The notes below the pieces were generated by a model. That model saw nothing but the letters and a program-made list of their open reading frames with translations, had not been told where the DNA came from and searched no databases. The position numbers and the translations under genes are program-made. 64,000 nucleotides of DNA, from contig JAADER010000062.1 of NCBI GenBank assembly GCA_013153275.1, positions 61,542 through 125,541 of the forward strand, in the 5' to 3' direction. Of this stretch, positions 51,007-59,816 are shown in pieces. The first letter of the stretch is position 1. Each line of letters begins with the position of its first letter. The DNA comes from Thermoproteota archaeon. GTDB taxonomy: Archaea; Thermoproteota; Thermoprotei; Thermoproteales; Thermocladiaceae.

Positions 51007-52070
51007 TCCTCAACCGGATCTGCGAGACCCCTCCTAATCAAGTATACTCCAACATACGTAGAGACCTCCTGGGACTCGTCGATTCTATCAGGATCAATGT
51101 CCTCTCCAAGAACGTTCCTTACAGCTAGCCTCTTACGAAGAACTATCCTCATCCTCTTACCTCTTATCATTCTAGGCACTGATAGTTCAACTATGTGAAG
51201 AGCATCCTTCTCCAAATCCTGTTTAGACAATCTCGAGACTATGAGACCCGTCTTACCATGAAGAGAGTTTGGCACACGTATAAGACGTTTAATATCTAGC
51301 GTCACTATCTCATCTATCATAACCGCCAGACACGATGCAACACTGTTCTCAAATCTCCTGATCCTGCTCACGTACTTCCTCACACTCCTCAAACCAAGAA
51401 CCATGCTCCTCATTCTCTCATCAAGAACGTTCTCGATACATCTCCAGATTCTCGAACCAACACCATCCATGTCAGGTCCCGCCACCAAGCGGCCACGCAT
51501 GTCGAGAAACCTCTCAATACTGAAACCCACAGCCCTGACATAGTCTACGAGCTCTCTCCTCTCGTCTTGGCCGAGCTCGAGGAGGGGGCCACTCTCCACA
51601 TGGACGTGGAATCCTCTGTGTCCTGAGAACGTTATCGAGTACTCACTCTCAGATAGTCCAAGATCGTTCTCTAGAAGGTCTACAAGCTTTAGAGTCTCAT
51701 GTCGAGCATCGTCTAGACACTCTATACATACAGCACCTGACTCCTCGGAGAGTCTACATCCCTCCGTTGGGAGATGGTCACCGTCTATGTCGAACACTAT
51801 GTCCGCGTTCAGCCAGCCCTTTCTCTCCATGTCTGGGTTTCCTGGATCTCTATATCTTGCGGTGCTGTAATACACGTGGGATGGCGTGTTCTTCACTATA
51901 AATCTTCGAAACTCGTCTACACTGCTGAACGCTAAGTGTCTTATCATCACCTCCTTGCCGAAGGGCTGGTACGCTATCTCTCTCCTCTCTATGTCAGGTA
52001 TCTCTATCTCTCTGTCAGGGTTCCTGTAATATGATCGAAATATAGCTCTTATGATACCTTCAATGCCCAT
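51003..52070 (-). CDS. priS: DNA primase small (catalytic) subunit
   Basis: The catalytic subunit of the archaeal/eukaryotic primase has metal-binding aspartates in DIVFDIDGD near residue 94, the FSGHRGFHVHV motif and a third aspartate region further on. I place the start at ATG 52070 (MGIEGIIRAIF), 1 bp after the PCNA stop; the ORF can extend 7 codons into pcn. The small zinc-binding region is present as CRLSEESGAVCIECL. Confidence 0.95.
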   Translation of the reverse strand: MGIEGIIRAIFRSYYRNPDREIEIPDIERREIAYQPFGKEVMIRHLAFSSVDEFRRFIVKNTPSHVYYSTARYRDPGNPDMERKGWLNADIVFDIDGDHLPTEGCRLSEESGAVCIECLDDARHETLKLVDLLENDLGLSESEYSITFSGHRGFHVHVESGPLLELGQDERRELVDYVRAVGFSIERFLDMRGRLVAGPDMDGVGSRIWRCIENVLDERMRSMVLGLRSVRKYVSRIRRFENSVASCLAVMIDEIVTLDIKRLIRVPNSLHGKTGLIVSRLSKQDLEKDALHIVELSVPRMIRGKRMRIVLRKRLAVRNVLGEDIDPDRIDESQEVSTYVGVYLIRRGLADPVEE

Positions 52071-52071
52071 C

Positions 52072-52830
52072 TTAATCAAGCATTGGTGCAATATAGTACG
52101 TCAGCTTTCCTCCCATAGGTATCTCAAACGTCAGAGATATTGGCTTCCCTGTAGCAAACTCTATCACTGCTATATCGCTGACACGGTAGGCCTTCGAGAC
52201 TATATCGACAAGATAGTCTAGGCTATATCTCGCGCTTGCGGGCTCCTTGAGATCGTACTCGAACATTGCCTCGCTATCTCTCTCGAACTTCACTTCTAGA
52301 TCTCCTCTATCGCTGCTAGCAGTTATGTATAGACCATCCTCCTTAGCCTCGAACTTCACGGAGTCTGCTATCACGTCCGCGTCCTTCATTGCTTCTCTAA
52401 GTGCGTCACTAGCAACCTTTGCGGTAACTGTGAACACTACCTTGGGGGTGGGCAGCTGCTCGACGGGTACGTCTATTATTGGCAGGATCACTGCTCTCGT
52501 GGCCTTTCCGATCAGCTTGACCTTGAGCTTGCCTTCGGAGACCTCTAGAGCTATCCTGTCACCTTTCTTCACTCTCTTGAGAATCTTCTTAAGATCACTG
52601 AAGTTGACTCCAACTCTCACCTCCTCTGAGAGCTCTGAGGGATACTCCTCGAATGCTTCTCTAGGCATGAATAGGTCTATTAGTGCGCTTCTTGACGAGT
52701 CTATTGCCCTGAGCTTCAGTCCCTCGTTCGTTATTGTGAAGGCGGCCTCCTCTAGGAGCACTGCTATCGACTCGACTATGTACACGAACTCCTTGGCGTC
52801 TGAGTATAGTAGCCTTATAGGCTCAGACAT
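52072..52830 (-). CDS. pcn: DNA polymerase sliding clamp (PCNA)
   Basis: This is a complete 252-residue PCNA with the two-domain repeat, the interdomain loop and the LKAIDSSRSALIDL early segment; the C-terminus ends LTYYIAPMLD. Crenarchaea often have three PCNA paralogues; this window shows one. It heads the pcn-priS-GINS operon. Confidence 0.96.
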   Translation of the reverse strand: MSEPIRLLYSDAKEFVYIVESIAVLLEEAAFTITNEGLKLRAIDSSRSALIDLFMPREAFEEYPSELSEEVRVGVNFSDLKKILKRVKKGDRIALEVSEGKLKVKLIGKATRAVILPIIDVPVEQLPTPKVVFTVTAKVASDALREAMKDADVIADSVKFEAKEDGLYITASSDRGDLEVKFERDSEAMFEYDLKEPASARYSLDYLVDIVSKAYRVSDIAVIEFATGKPISLTFEIPMGGKLTYYIAPMLD

Positions 52831-52902
52831 CTCATATATTAGGTGCTGAGAAGTTCAAAAACTCTCTGCTTTTAGGATAATCATATATCTAGGATACCTC
52901 TC

Positions 52903-53235
52903 CTACTCGTACTCCCTCCAAGTATGTCCACATCTAGTGCATCTGTAGAATCTTGTTGGTGGCTCGTCTGCGGCTCTGGTCTGCTGTATCCAGTAGTATG
53001 CCTCCTCGTTCCCGCATTTCGGACATATTGCTCTCGTCTTAGGTAGAGATGACGTGTCCTCCTTTATCACTATGGGGGTGTCAGTAGGCTTTCTCTCTAT
53101 GACGGTCCTCACTGACAGGCTCTGTCCTGACGCTGACTCCTCGTAGCCACACTTGGGGCATCTTAGTACGTTACCATTCTGCGTCTTTACTGGACGCATC
53201 AGTGTTCTGCAACGTGGACAGAAACGGAGAGACAT
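52903..53235 (-). CDS. tfs: Transcription factor S (TFS)
   Basis: This is the archaeal TFIIS-like transcript cleavage factor of 110 residues. The N-terminal zinc ribbon is CPRCRTLM...CPKCG; the C-terminal ribbon CPKCGNEEAYYWIQQTR is followed by ADEPPTRFYRC, holding the acidic pair (DE) that activates RNA cleavage by RNA polymerase. The start lies about 25 bp from the palindromic GTTTATAAAC that also serves S19e. Confidence 0.95.
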   Translation of the reverse strand: MSLRFCPRCRTLMRPVKTQNGNVLRCPKCGYEESASGQSLSVRTVIERKPTDTPIVIKEDTSSLPKTRAICPKCGNEEAYYWIQQTRAADEPPTRFYRCTRCGHTWREYE

Positions 53236-53259
53236 TGCTCTTATATAAGTCCAAGAAAC

Positions 53260-53269
53260 GTTTATAAAC
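53260..53269. promoter_or_regulatory. Palindromic TATA box between tfs and rps19e
   Basis: A perfect palindrome GTTTATAAAC is placed 25 bp from the tfs ATG (53235) and about 40 bp from the rps19e GTG (53309). It can drive both genes. On the plus strand this gives S19e a leader of about 20 nt containing GGTAGG before the GTG. Confidence 0.5.
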
Positions 53270-53308
53270 TAATCGCCGCTGAGAGCATGGGGATCTGGAC
53301 TGGTAGGC

Positions 53309-53779
53309 GTGAAGGACGTGCCGCCGGACAGACTCATCAGCAGACTAGCACAGTATCTGAAGAACGTTCCAGAAGTGAAGCCTCCATCCTGGGCAATATT
53401 TGTGAAGACAGGCGCAAACAAGGATAGACCACCTATGCAGGAGGACTGGTGGTACTATAGGGCAGCCGCAGTACTGAGGAAGCTCTACCTCTATGGTCCA
53501 GTAGGGATAGAGAGACTCAGGACAGCCTTCGGATATAGAGCCAAGATAGGTGGAGGACACAGACCCGAGAGGTTCAGGAAGGCTGGCGGTGCAATAATAA
53601 GGAAGATACTTCAACAGCTGGAGGCTGCCGGACTCGTGCAGAAGGTCCCGAGAGAGGGCAGAGTCCTGACAGCAGAAGGAAGGCGTCTTCTTGACAAGCT
53701 GTCATACGAGATTCTGAAAGAGATGGCTAGCGAGAACCCAGAGCTGAGGAAGTACATCTCTCCTAAGGCCGTACAGTAA
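53309..53779 (+). CDS. rps19e: Ribosomal protein S19e
   Basis: This 156-residue small-subunit protein contains the typical segments [27 protein letters not shown] and [15 protein letters not shown], with a winged-helix-like core. Start is GTG 53309. It opens the S19e-PDCD5-L39e-L31e-aIF6 run. Confidence 0.97.
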   Translation: MKDVPPDRLISRLAQYLKNVPEVKPPSWAIFVKTGANKDRPPMQEDWWYYRAAAVLRKLYLYGPVGIERLRTAFGYRAKIGGGHRPERFRKAGGAIIRKILQQLEAAGLVQKVPREGRVLTAEGRRLLDKLSYEILKEMASENPELRKYISPKAVQ

Positions 53780-53837
53780 AACTTCTCTCCTCTCGAGAAA
53801 GCTTTAATCTTCTCGGAAATCATTCTCAGTTGGGAGC

Positions 53838-54182
53838 ATGAGCGCTCCAGAGGAGTACAGGGGCCCGGACGAGGAGCTCGAAGAGCTGAAGAGAAGGAAG
53901 ATGGAGGAGCTACAGAGGAGGATAGAGGAGGAGAGAAAGAGAGCGGAGATACAGGCCCAGAAGAGGGCGATACTCAACCTCATTCTGACACCAGAGGCAC
54001 GTAGAAGACTGGACAATCTGAGGCTCGTCAAGCCGGAGCTCGTGGAGGCTCTCGAGAACCAGCTCATCGCGCTTGCACAGTCTGGCAGAATAAGGACTCC
54101 GATAGGTGACGAGGAGTTGAAGCAGATGCTGGAGGAGATATACAGAAGAACCAGGAGAGATCTAAGAATAAGGTTCAGATAG
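53838..54182 (+). CDS. DNA-binding protein of the PDCD5 family
   Basis: The 114-residue helical protein has an extended charged N-terminal helix and the conserved core [26 protein letters not shown], given by segments at about residues 55-80. Archaeal PDCD5 homologues bind DNA weakly and lie, as here, next to S19e and L39e. The precise role is not settled. Confidence 0.93.
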   Translation: MSAPEEYRGPDEELEELKRRKMEELQRRIEEERKRAEIQAQKRAILNLILTPEARRRLDNLRLVKPELVEALENQLIALAQSGRIRTPIGDEELKQMLEEIYRRTRRDLRIRFR

Positions 54183-54224
54183 ACACCCTTAAAAATGCCC
54201 CAGCAGTAGAGGTAGGAGAACACC

Positions 54225-54380
54225 ATGGCTAGGAACAAGCCACTAGGAAGGAAACTGAGACTTGCAGCGGCAGGAAAATCTAACAGACTACCACCACCAT
54301 GGGTAGTGCTCAAGACTAAGAGGAGAGTGACGATCACACCAACGAAGAGGTACTGGAGAAGAGTTAAGCTTAAAGCATAA
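54225..54380 (+). CDS. rpl39e: Ribosomal protein L39e
   Basis: A 51-codon gene reads [20 protein letters not shown] at its start, then a [14 protein letters not shown] stretch, and ends [11 protein letters not shown]. These are the hallmarks of L39e. It is 42 bp after the PDCD5 gene and 18 bp before L31e, as in other archaea. A CTTAAAAATG element about 30 bp upstream may give it a promoter. Confidence 0.97.
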   Translation: MARNKPLGRKLRLAAAGKSNRLPPPWVVLKTKRRVTITPTKRYWRRVKLKA

Positions 54381-54398
54381 TAGATAGGTGCTGAGACC

Positions 54399-54707
54399 AT
54401 GTCCGCAGAAGCAAAGACAGGTTCAAAGCCAGTACTAGAGAGAGAGTACACGATAAACCTCAGAAGAACGCGAGAGGTCTCAAGAACAAAGAGAGCAGCA
54501 TACGCTGTGAGACTGATAAGAAGGTTCGTCGCAAGACACATGAAGGTCGATCCGAGCCAGGTAAAGATACATAACGAGGTAAATGAGGCAATATGGAGCA
54601 GAAGTATAGAGAAGCCTCCAAGAAAGATAAAGGTGAAAGTCGTGAAATACGAGGACGGTACAGTATGGGTATACCTATATAAAGAGGAGACAGTATCTCA
54701 GTCATGA
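54399..54707 (+). CDS. rpl31e: Ribosomal protein L31e
   Basis: This is the 102-residue large-subunit protein with the conserved core [10 protein letters not shown] and [19 protein letters not shown]. The stop overlaps the aIF6 ATG as ATGA, giving coupled translation. Confidence 0.97.
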   Translation: MSAEAKTGSKPVLEREYTINLRRTREVSRTKRAAYAVRLIRRFVARHMKVDPSQVKIHNEVNEAIWSRSIEKPPRKIKVKVVKYEDGTVWVYLYKEETVSQS

Positions 54708-55384
54708 GAAGGAAGTACGAGGTAGTTCCAATATCGATATATGGGACCCCAATAATAGGAGTCTACATATTCACAAACAATAAATATACCTTCATACCTC
54801 CTGACATGCCTCCGAAACTGGACGACATAATAAGATCAACTCTTGGGACAGAAGTCATAAGAGTGACAATAGGCAAGACTCCTCTCCTAGGAATATTCAT
54901 GGCAGGAAATGACAACGGCATAATAGTTCCAGACATAGCGACAGACGATGAGTTGAAGCTATTGAGAAGCCTTGATCTGAACGTGCAGACTATAGAGACC
55001 AGGTTCACTGCAGTAAGCAACCTAGTACTATGTAACAACAGGACATGCCTAGTCAGTCCAATACTTGAGAAAGAGAACTTGAAAATAATACAGGACACGT
55101 TAAACACAGAGACATATATAGACACCATATGTAAATCATATCTGGTAGGTTCACTAGCGGTAGCAAACAGCAGAGGAGTACTAGTAAGCGCAGATGCCGA
55201 GGAGGAGGATCTGAAAAAGCTTAGAGACATGTTCAAACTGCCCGTAGATGTGGGAACGATAAATAGAGGAAAGACAATGCTGAGAAGCGGTCTAGTAGCT
55301 AACGATTATGGGGCACTAGTAGGAGACGATACGACAGGATTTGAGATAGTGAGAATAATACAGGTGCTTGGACATACAGAATAG
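54704..55384 (+). CDS. eif6: Translation initiation factor aIF6
   Basis: aIF6 keeps large ribosomal subunits from joining small ones prematurely. The fivefold pseudo-symmetric beta/alpha repeats are visible as recurring segments ([56 protein letters not shown]). The 226-residue length is standard. In many archaea LX, pfdA and ftsY follow directly; here they do not (see findings). Confidence 0.96.
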   Translation: MRRKYEVVPISIYGTPIIGVYIFTNNKYTFIPPDMPPKLDDIIRSTLGTEVIRVTIGKTPLLGIFMAGNDNGIIVPDIATDDELKLLRSLDLNVQTIETRFTAVSNLVLCNNRTCLVSPILEKENLKIIQDTLNTETYIDTICKSYLVGSLAVANSRGVLVSADAEEEDLKKLRDMFKLPVDVGTINRGKTMLRSGLVANDYGALVGDDTTGFEIVRIIQVLGHTE

Positions 55385-55448
55385 TTGAAAAACTTAATAC
55401 TGCAAGTGTTAACACTTATTAAGTCCATACGTAGTAGGAAGGCTATAG

Positions 55449-56486
55449 ATGGAAAGAAACAAGATTGAGAATTTCTGTGAGAGATTACTCAGAATAGATC
55501 TTGAGAGAGGACCGACTATGCGTCCAGAGACACTTCTTGATCTTCTGTTTAATGCTTATGTTTTACAGGTACTATTCTCAGCATGTGAGATAGATGTATT
55601 CGATTTCTTGAAGAGTCCTATCTCGTTGCGCGACTTAGAGAACAAGCTTGGATATAATAGAGAGATCCTCTACCTGATGTTAGAGATATTGAGAAAGCTC
55701 GGACTTATTGAGAGGTCAGGCGACAAGTATGTTAACTCTCTCATAGCTAATCTATATCTTACAAGAGACTCTCCATACAGCATATTAACGTACATAAAGT
55801 TCAGTAGAGAATCACTATTTGGACCGAGATCTTGGAAAAACATCGTTAGAGGACTCAGAGGAGAAGCATCCTACAGAGATTGGTCAGAGCTAGATGCAGT
55901 AGTCACGTTAGAGTACTCTCTGGCTAGGGGACTCTTTACCAGGATAGCCACAATATTGAAGGAGCTAGATGAGCTCAAGAGAGCTAGAAAGGTTCTCGAT
56001 ATTGGATGTGGAGCAGGCCTATACTCGGTGTATATTGCAAGAGTGTACCTTCACCTGGAGGTACATGCTCTAGATCTGCCACATGTGATAGATAGAGTCA
56101 CTCGAAAAGTAATTGAAAACTTTGGACTTGAAGATAGAATAAAGCTAGTACCTGCAGACTTTACTAAAGACGATATAGGTACGGGATATGACGTAGTACT
56201 AGACATAGGTGCAGTAAGTCCCCTTCAGACAGACGTCCTAAAGAAGATATGGTACTCGCTTAACAGAAATGGAACGCTCATAAGCATACATATGTTACCT
56301 GACACCATAGAGAGCGAACTACCAAGTCTACTCGCAGTACTTTGGGAACATATCGAGCTAGGAAGACGATTAACAGCAACAGTAGGCGAGCTTCGGAGAA
56401 ACTTTGAACATGTAGGCTTCTCGATAAGGAAGATCATCAATATAGATAGAGGACCTTGGAAAATGGTAATAGCAGAAAAGGTTTAA
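55449..56486 (+). CDS. SAM-dependent methyltransferase with winged-helix domain
   Basis: The 345-residue protein has the two-domain layout of O-methyltransferases (COMT-like). An N-terminal winged helix spans about residues 30-100 (LRDLENKLGYNREILYLMLEIL). It is followed by a Rossmann domain with motif I VLDIGCGAGLYSVY near residue 180, the acidic ALDLPHVI, and VLDIGAV. Archaeal homologues are of unknown substrate. It interrupts the translation gene block, directly after aIF6. Confidence 0.87.
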   Translation: MERNKIENFCERLLRIDLERGPTMRPETLLDLLFNAYVLQVLFSACEIDVFDFLKSPISLRDLENKLGYNREILYLMLEILRKLGLIERSGDKYVNSLIANLYLTRDSPYSILTYIKFSRESLFGPRSWKNIVRGLRGEASYRDWSELDAVVTLEYSLARGLFTRIATILKELDELKRARKVLDIGCGAGLYSVYIARVYLHLEVHALDLPHVIDRVTRKVIENFGLEDRIKLVPADFTKDDIGTGYDVVLDIGAVSPLQTDVLKKIWYSLNRNGTLISIHMLPDTIESELPSLLAVLWEHIELGRRLTATVGELRRNFEHVGFSIRKIINIDRGPWKMVIAEKV

Positions 56487-56577
56487 AGAATAATGCCCAT
56501 ATATGAGAGAAGGCACGTGGAAGGTGCGAGGAGACGTAACAATAAGATATAGAAATAGGTTAACAGTAGTAGTAACG

Positions 56578-56787
56578 ATGTCGGTAACATACGAGATAAT
56601 TAGAGAAATACGCAGAAAGATAAGGGAGATTGAAGAACTGTTAGAGACATTAGAAATAATGCAGGATAGAGAGCTTATAGAGAAGATAAGAGAAGCTGAA
56701 AGAGAGGTTAAGGAAGGAAGAGCTAGACGATTTACAGATCTGGAGGAGGCGCTTAAGTGGTTGGAAAGTGAGGACGGTCAATGTTGA
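56578..56787 (+). CDS. Antitoxin-like small protein (RelB/VapB-type), no toxin partner
   Basis: From the ATG at 56578 the product is 69 residues: a charged helix (EIIREIRRKIREIEELLETL) and the pattern RELIEKIREAEREVKEGRARRF, which resembles archaeal RelB/VapB-type antitoxins. A GATATAGAAATAG element at 56546-56558 supports this start. The ATG at 56503, after a GTTTAAAG element, would add 25 residues. No toxin gene lies beside it, since ftsY begins on the other strand 9 bp later. The assignment is tentative. Confidence 0.55.
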   Translation: MSVTYEIIREIRRKIREIEELLETLEIMQDRELIEKIREAEREVKEGRARRFTDLEEALKWLESEDGQC

Positions 56788-56796
56788 TCCATATTT

Positions 56797-57990
56797 TTAC
56801 TCCTCTCCGAGTAGCTGGTTTATGAACCATTCTTTTCTGAAGGGTATTAGGTCTTCGTAGCGTTGTCCTACTCCTAGGAAGTATATTGGTTTTCTTAGTG
56901 TTACTAGGAAGGTTAGTATTGATCCTCCTTTGGGGTATGCGTCTACTTTTGTGATTATTAGTCCGTCAACGTTTACATATTTGCTATATGTTTTTGCTAC
57001 TTCGAGGGCCTCGTTTCCTAGTAGTGCGTCTGCTACGAATACTGATAGGTCTGGCTCAGCTACTCTATAGATCTTCTTTAGCTCGTCCATGAGGTTCACA
57101 TCTGTGTGCATTCTTCCTGCCGTATCGACTAGGACGAAGTCTATTCCTTTGCTTTCTGCGTGTGCTATTGCATCATGTATCACTGCTGCTGGATCTGCAC
57201 CGTATCTGTGTTTTACGACTTTTATTCCTAGCCTGCGTCCATGCTCTTCAAGCTGCTCTATTGCTCCTGCTCTGAACGTGTCTGCTGCAGCGAACACTAC
57301 TGAGTATCCAGCATTCTTGAGTAGGTACCCTATCTTCGCTATTGTGGTAGTCTTTCCATAGCCGTTAGGGCCTAGAAAGAGTATCACTACTGGAGACCTC
57401 TCCTCATGTATCTTCTTTACAAGCTCCATGAAGTCTACGTCCGGTATGTCCTCAATGACCTTGAGTATTGCTCTCCTTATACATTCTCTGACTATCTTCT
57501 CTTTATCTACACCAAACCTAGGTATCTTAAGATTCGCAAGCTCAGCCTTCACAGACTCAACTATTGCCTCTGAGACCTCTACAGCAACATCGCACTCTAC
57601 TAACTGTATGAAAAGGTTATCGCATAATTTTGTTATCTTATCCTCACTAAGCTTAGTATATGTGACAGCCTCAGTAACCCTCTGCACAAGCCTAGAAAAG
57701 AAGCCACGTTTTTCCTCAACCTTTTCTTCAGCTCTCTCCTCAGCCTTCACAGGCTTTACCTCAATCCTGACCTCGCCGACAGACTCAGCTCTCGTAGATT
57801 CAGCCTGCTGCCGCTGCTCAGCAACCTGGATCGGCTGCACAGTCTCTACCCTAACCTCGGTGACAGGCTGAGACTGTGACCTCTCCTCAGCCTTCTCAGG
57901 TCGGGTCTCTTTTTTCTCCTCTTCCTCCTTAAACAGCGATATTATGCTGTTAGTGAAGCTCTTGAAGGCCTCCTTCAACTTCTTAAACAT
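56797..57990 (-). CDS. ftsY: Signal recognition particle receptor FtsY
   Basis: The SRP GTPase receptor docks ribosome-SRP complexes at the membrane. An N-terminal region rich in Glu, Lys and Gln (about residues 15-95) precedes the NG domain, with P-loop GPNGYGKTTTIAK near residue 205, DTAGRMHTD near 290, TKVDAYPKGG near 348 and the end GVGQRYEDLIPF. It is separated from pfdA by the inserted surface locus. Confidence 0.96.
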   Translation of the reverse strand: MFKKLKEAFKSFTNSIISLFKEEEEKKETRPEKAEERSQSQPVTEVRVETVQPIQVAEQRQQAESTRAESVGEVRIEVKPVKAEERAEEKVEEKRGFFSRLVQRVTEAVTYTKLSEDKITKLCDNLFIQLVECDVAVEVSEAIVESVKAELANLKIPRFGVDKEKIVRECIRRAILKVIEDIPDVDFMELVKKIHEERSPVVILFLGPNGYGKTTTIAKIGYLLKNAGYSVVFAAADTFRAGAIEQLEEHGRRLGIKVVKHRYGADPAAVIHDAIAHAESKGIDFVLVDTAGRMHTDVNLMDELKKIYRVAEPDLSVFVADALLGNEALEVAKTYSKYVNVDGLIITKVDAYPKGGSILTFLVTLRKPIYFLGVGQRYEDLIPFRKEWFINQLLGEE

Positions 57991-58089
57991 GACCAGTCTC
58001 GAGAGAGAATATAAGAAGCATAATAAAGAACTTTTCCTCTAAAGAGACTAGAAGCAGAGCGTTGATTAGGGACTCAGTAAAGTACTATG

Positions 58090-59748
58090 CTAAGAGGAGA
58101 TTCTAGCCCTTCTACGTCGCCTACGAACAATATCATACGTTAATGCTATTAGACCAGCAATGACGAGAAAGGTTATCAAGCTATAATCTGTAGAGGAATA
58201 TGTATACGAGGGATCATAATTATCAACAAATAGCAGAGTGACAGCTTTACAAGGCAAAGCTTTTATAGTAATGACAGTCTTCTTAAAAGATAGACCTACA
58301 GGAACAATCTGCAGATTCACAGGCACCACATTTGTAGGATCACCTAAAGATGCGCCTCCAACCTTAAGGTCTGGAAGAGACATAGTAGTAATCTCTCCAA
58401 CAAGTCCTGATCCGGGCTCTACAATATCTATGCTCTTGTACATAGAGAACCCACTGAAGAGCAGTCCAAGACCGCACTCCGTACTAAACATACAGCCGTA
58501 ATCATTACATAGATAGCCTCCTCCCTTAATCTTCTCGTAAACTGAGTTAGCAGTAATGGTGAAGCCAAGTCCTGATGTTTCACCGGCTCTGAGAAATATG
58601 TACCTATTAAGAGTATGTACTCCAATATCGTTACGTGGAATAACGGTTATGAGCCCAGCGATGATAGGCGTACCCTGATCATAGAGCAGATGCACGATGC
58701 CGTTCATAGTGTACTCATATGTGTATAGACCGTTCCCCTCAGGCTCCAGAGCCTCGATATCATAGCATATAGTGGATACTGCGCCACCATTTGATGCGTC
58801 GAGCATTACCTCACATAGAGCTGGATCAGCATATGTGAGTACTTTTCCCTTCTTTGTACGAGTTTTCAACAGAAGAGGCTCTACACCTATCAAGTAGAGG
58901 AGATTACCGTAGAGCTGTATACTTGATCCGATGGTGAGACCTATATCGGCAAGATAGCATATATGCGAGACTGCTCCCACACTTGTATTGGTCAGAGAGC
59001 GACAGTCTCCTGAAGATGACCAGGCATCATACGTCCAAATAAGAGACCCATTATATAAGTATATACTCGTTACACGGAAGATAGTAGATATCCATCCACC
59101 GTCATATTCTACATATCTAGGAACCTCCTCACTGGTAAGAATATACATTGTAGTATTATCATATACGACATCATCCAGAGAAAGTACGTCTAGACCCTTG
59201 TACTCATATGCCCAGTAAACTTTAAAGTTCTGTGATAATCTAGCAGCAAACAAGCCACCATCCATGCATCTGCCTACCAAGTATAGTGACTTATTAATAA
59301 ACATTATTTTCGAAACGTAACAGGAAGTAGAGGACTCAATCTTTATCAATCTACCTGTGATGTTATACTCCCAGTTAGGCTTTAGCTCAGAGATATCTAC
59401 TAACGCAATCTCGTATCCTTTTGGAGACAAAAAGAGAACATATACATCTGAACTATTTACAAACGCTATTGATCTAGCGCTGATAGCAAATGAGGTGGGT
59501 TCAGCCTCAGCTATACACTCTCCCGTACGTGCGTTAAGGACATAGAAGGAGCCTCTAAAAGAGGTAGCCGCAACCCTACTATACCCAGAGCTTATAGAGC
59601 CGCCTAGAGGCATGTTTGCAGTTCCATAACATCCTACCCAGCCTAGGATCCTTTCTGCATGTACCATACCGCTTATAAGAAAGGCACACACAACTACTGA
59701 GATCACTAACATTATCGTTAGACCTTTTTTCAAGATACTGAGGAGCAT
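58090..59748 (-). CDS. Secreted protein with C-terminal helix and Arg run (sorting-signal-like)
   Basis: The 552-residue protein has a signal peptide (about residues 8-31, ending MVHAERI). A long beta-rich external domain follows, with repeated strand-turn segments, cysteine pairs (GCYG, CLADIG, CNDYGCMFSTECG) and several NxS/T sites. It ends with one transmembrane helix (SLITFLVIAGLIALTYDIV) then an RRRRRRAR run. The helix plus basic tail matches the tripartite C-terminal sorting signals recognised by archaeosortases, although no known PGF-like motif precedes the helix. It diverges from the glycosyltransferase-archaeosortase pair. A simple membrane anchor is the alternative. Confidence 0.75.
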   Translation of the reverse strand: MLLSILKKGLTIMLVISVVVCAFLISGMVHAERILGWVGCYGTANMPLGGSISSGYSRVAATSFRGSFYVLNARTGECIAEAEPTSFAISARSIAFVNSSDVYVLFLSPKGYEIALVDISELKPNWEYNITGRLIKIESSTSCYVSKIMFINKSLYLVGRCMDGGLFAARLSQNFKVYWAYEYKGLDVLSLDDVVYDNTTMYILTSEEVPRYVEYDGGWISTIFRVTSIYLYNGSLIWTYDAWSSSGDCRSLTNTSVGAVSHICYLADIGLTIGSSIQLYGNLLYLIGVEPLLLKTRTKKGKVLTYADPALCEVMLDASNGGAVSTICYDIEALEPEGNGLYTYEYTMNGIVHLLYDQGTPIIAGLITVIPRNDIGVHTLNRYIFLRAGETSGLGFTITANSVYEKIKGGGYLCNDYGCMFSTECGLGLLFSGFSMYKSIDIVEPGSGLVGEITTMSLPDLKVGGASLGDPTNVVPVNLQIVPVGLSFKKTVITIKALPCKAVTLLFVDNYDPSYTYSSTDYSLITFLVIAGLIALTYDIVRRRRRRARISS

Positions 59749-59773
59749 ATAGGTGCCTCTGTAGCCTAGATGG

Positions 59774-59783
59774 GTTTTTAAAC
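59774..59783. promoter_or_regulatory. Palindromic TATA box between the surface protein and glycosyltransferase genes
   Basis: GTTTTTAAAC lies in the middle of the 68-bp gap, about 26 bp from the minus-strand ATG (59748) and about 34 bp from the plus-strand ATG (59817). As the only AT-rich element in the gap it probably drives both directions and so coexpresses the two arms of the locus. Confidence 0.5.
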
Positions 59784-59816
59784 AGTTTCGTCATAACGTG
59801 AAATCCAGAGCGAAAG

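Noticed and set aside
53804..54541. Minus-strand frame of 245 codons
   Set aside because: Covers PDCD5, L39e and L31e, all certain genes on the plus strand; it is a Ser/Leu shadow.
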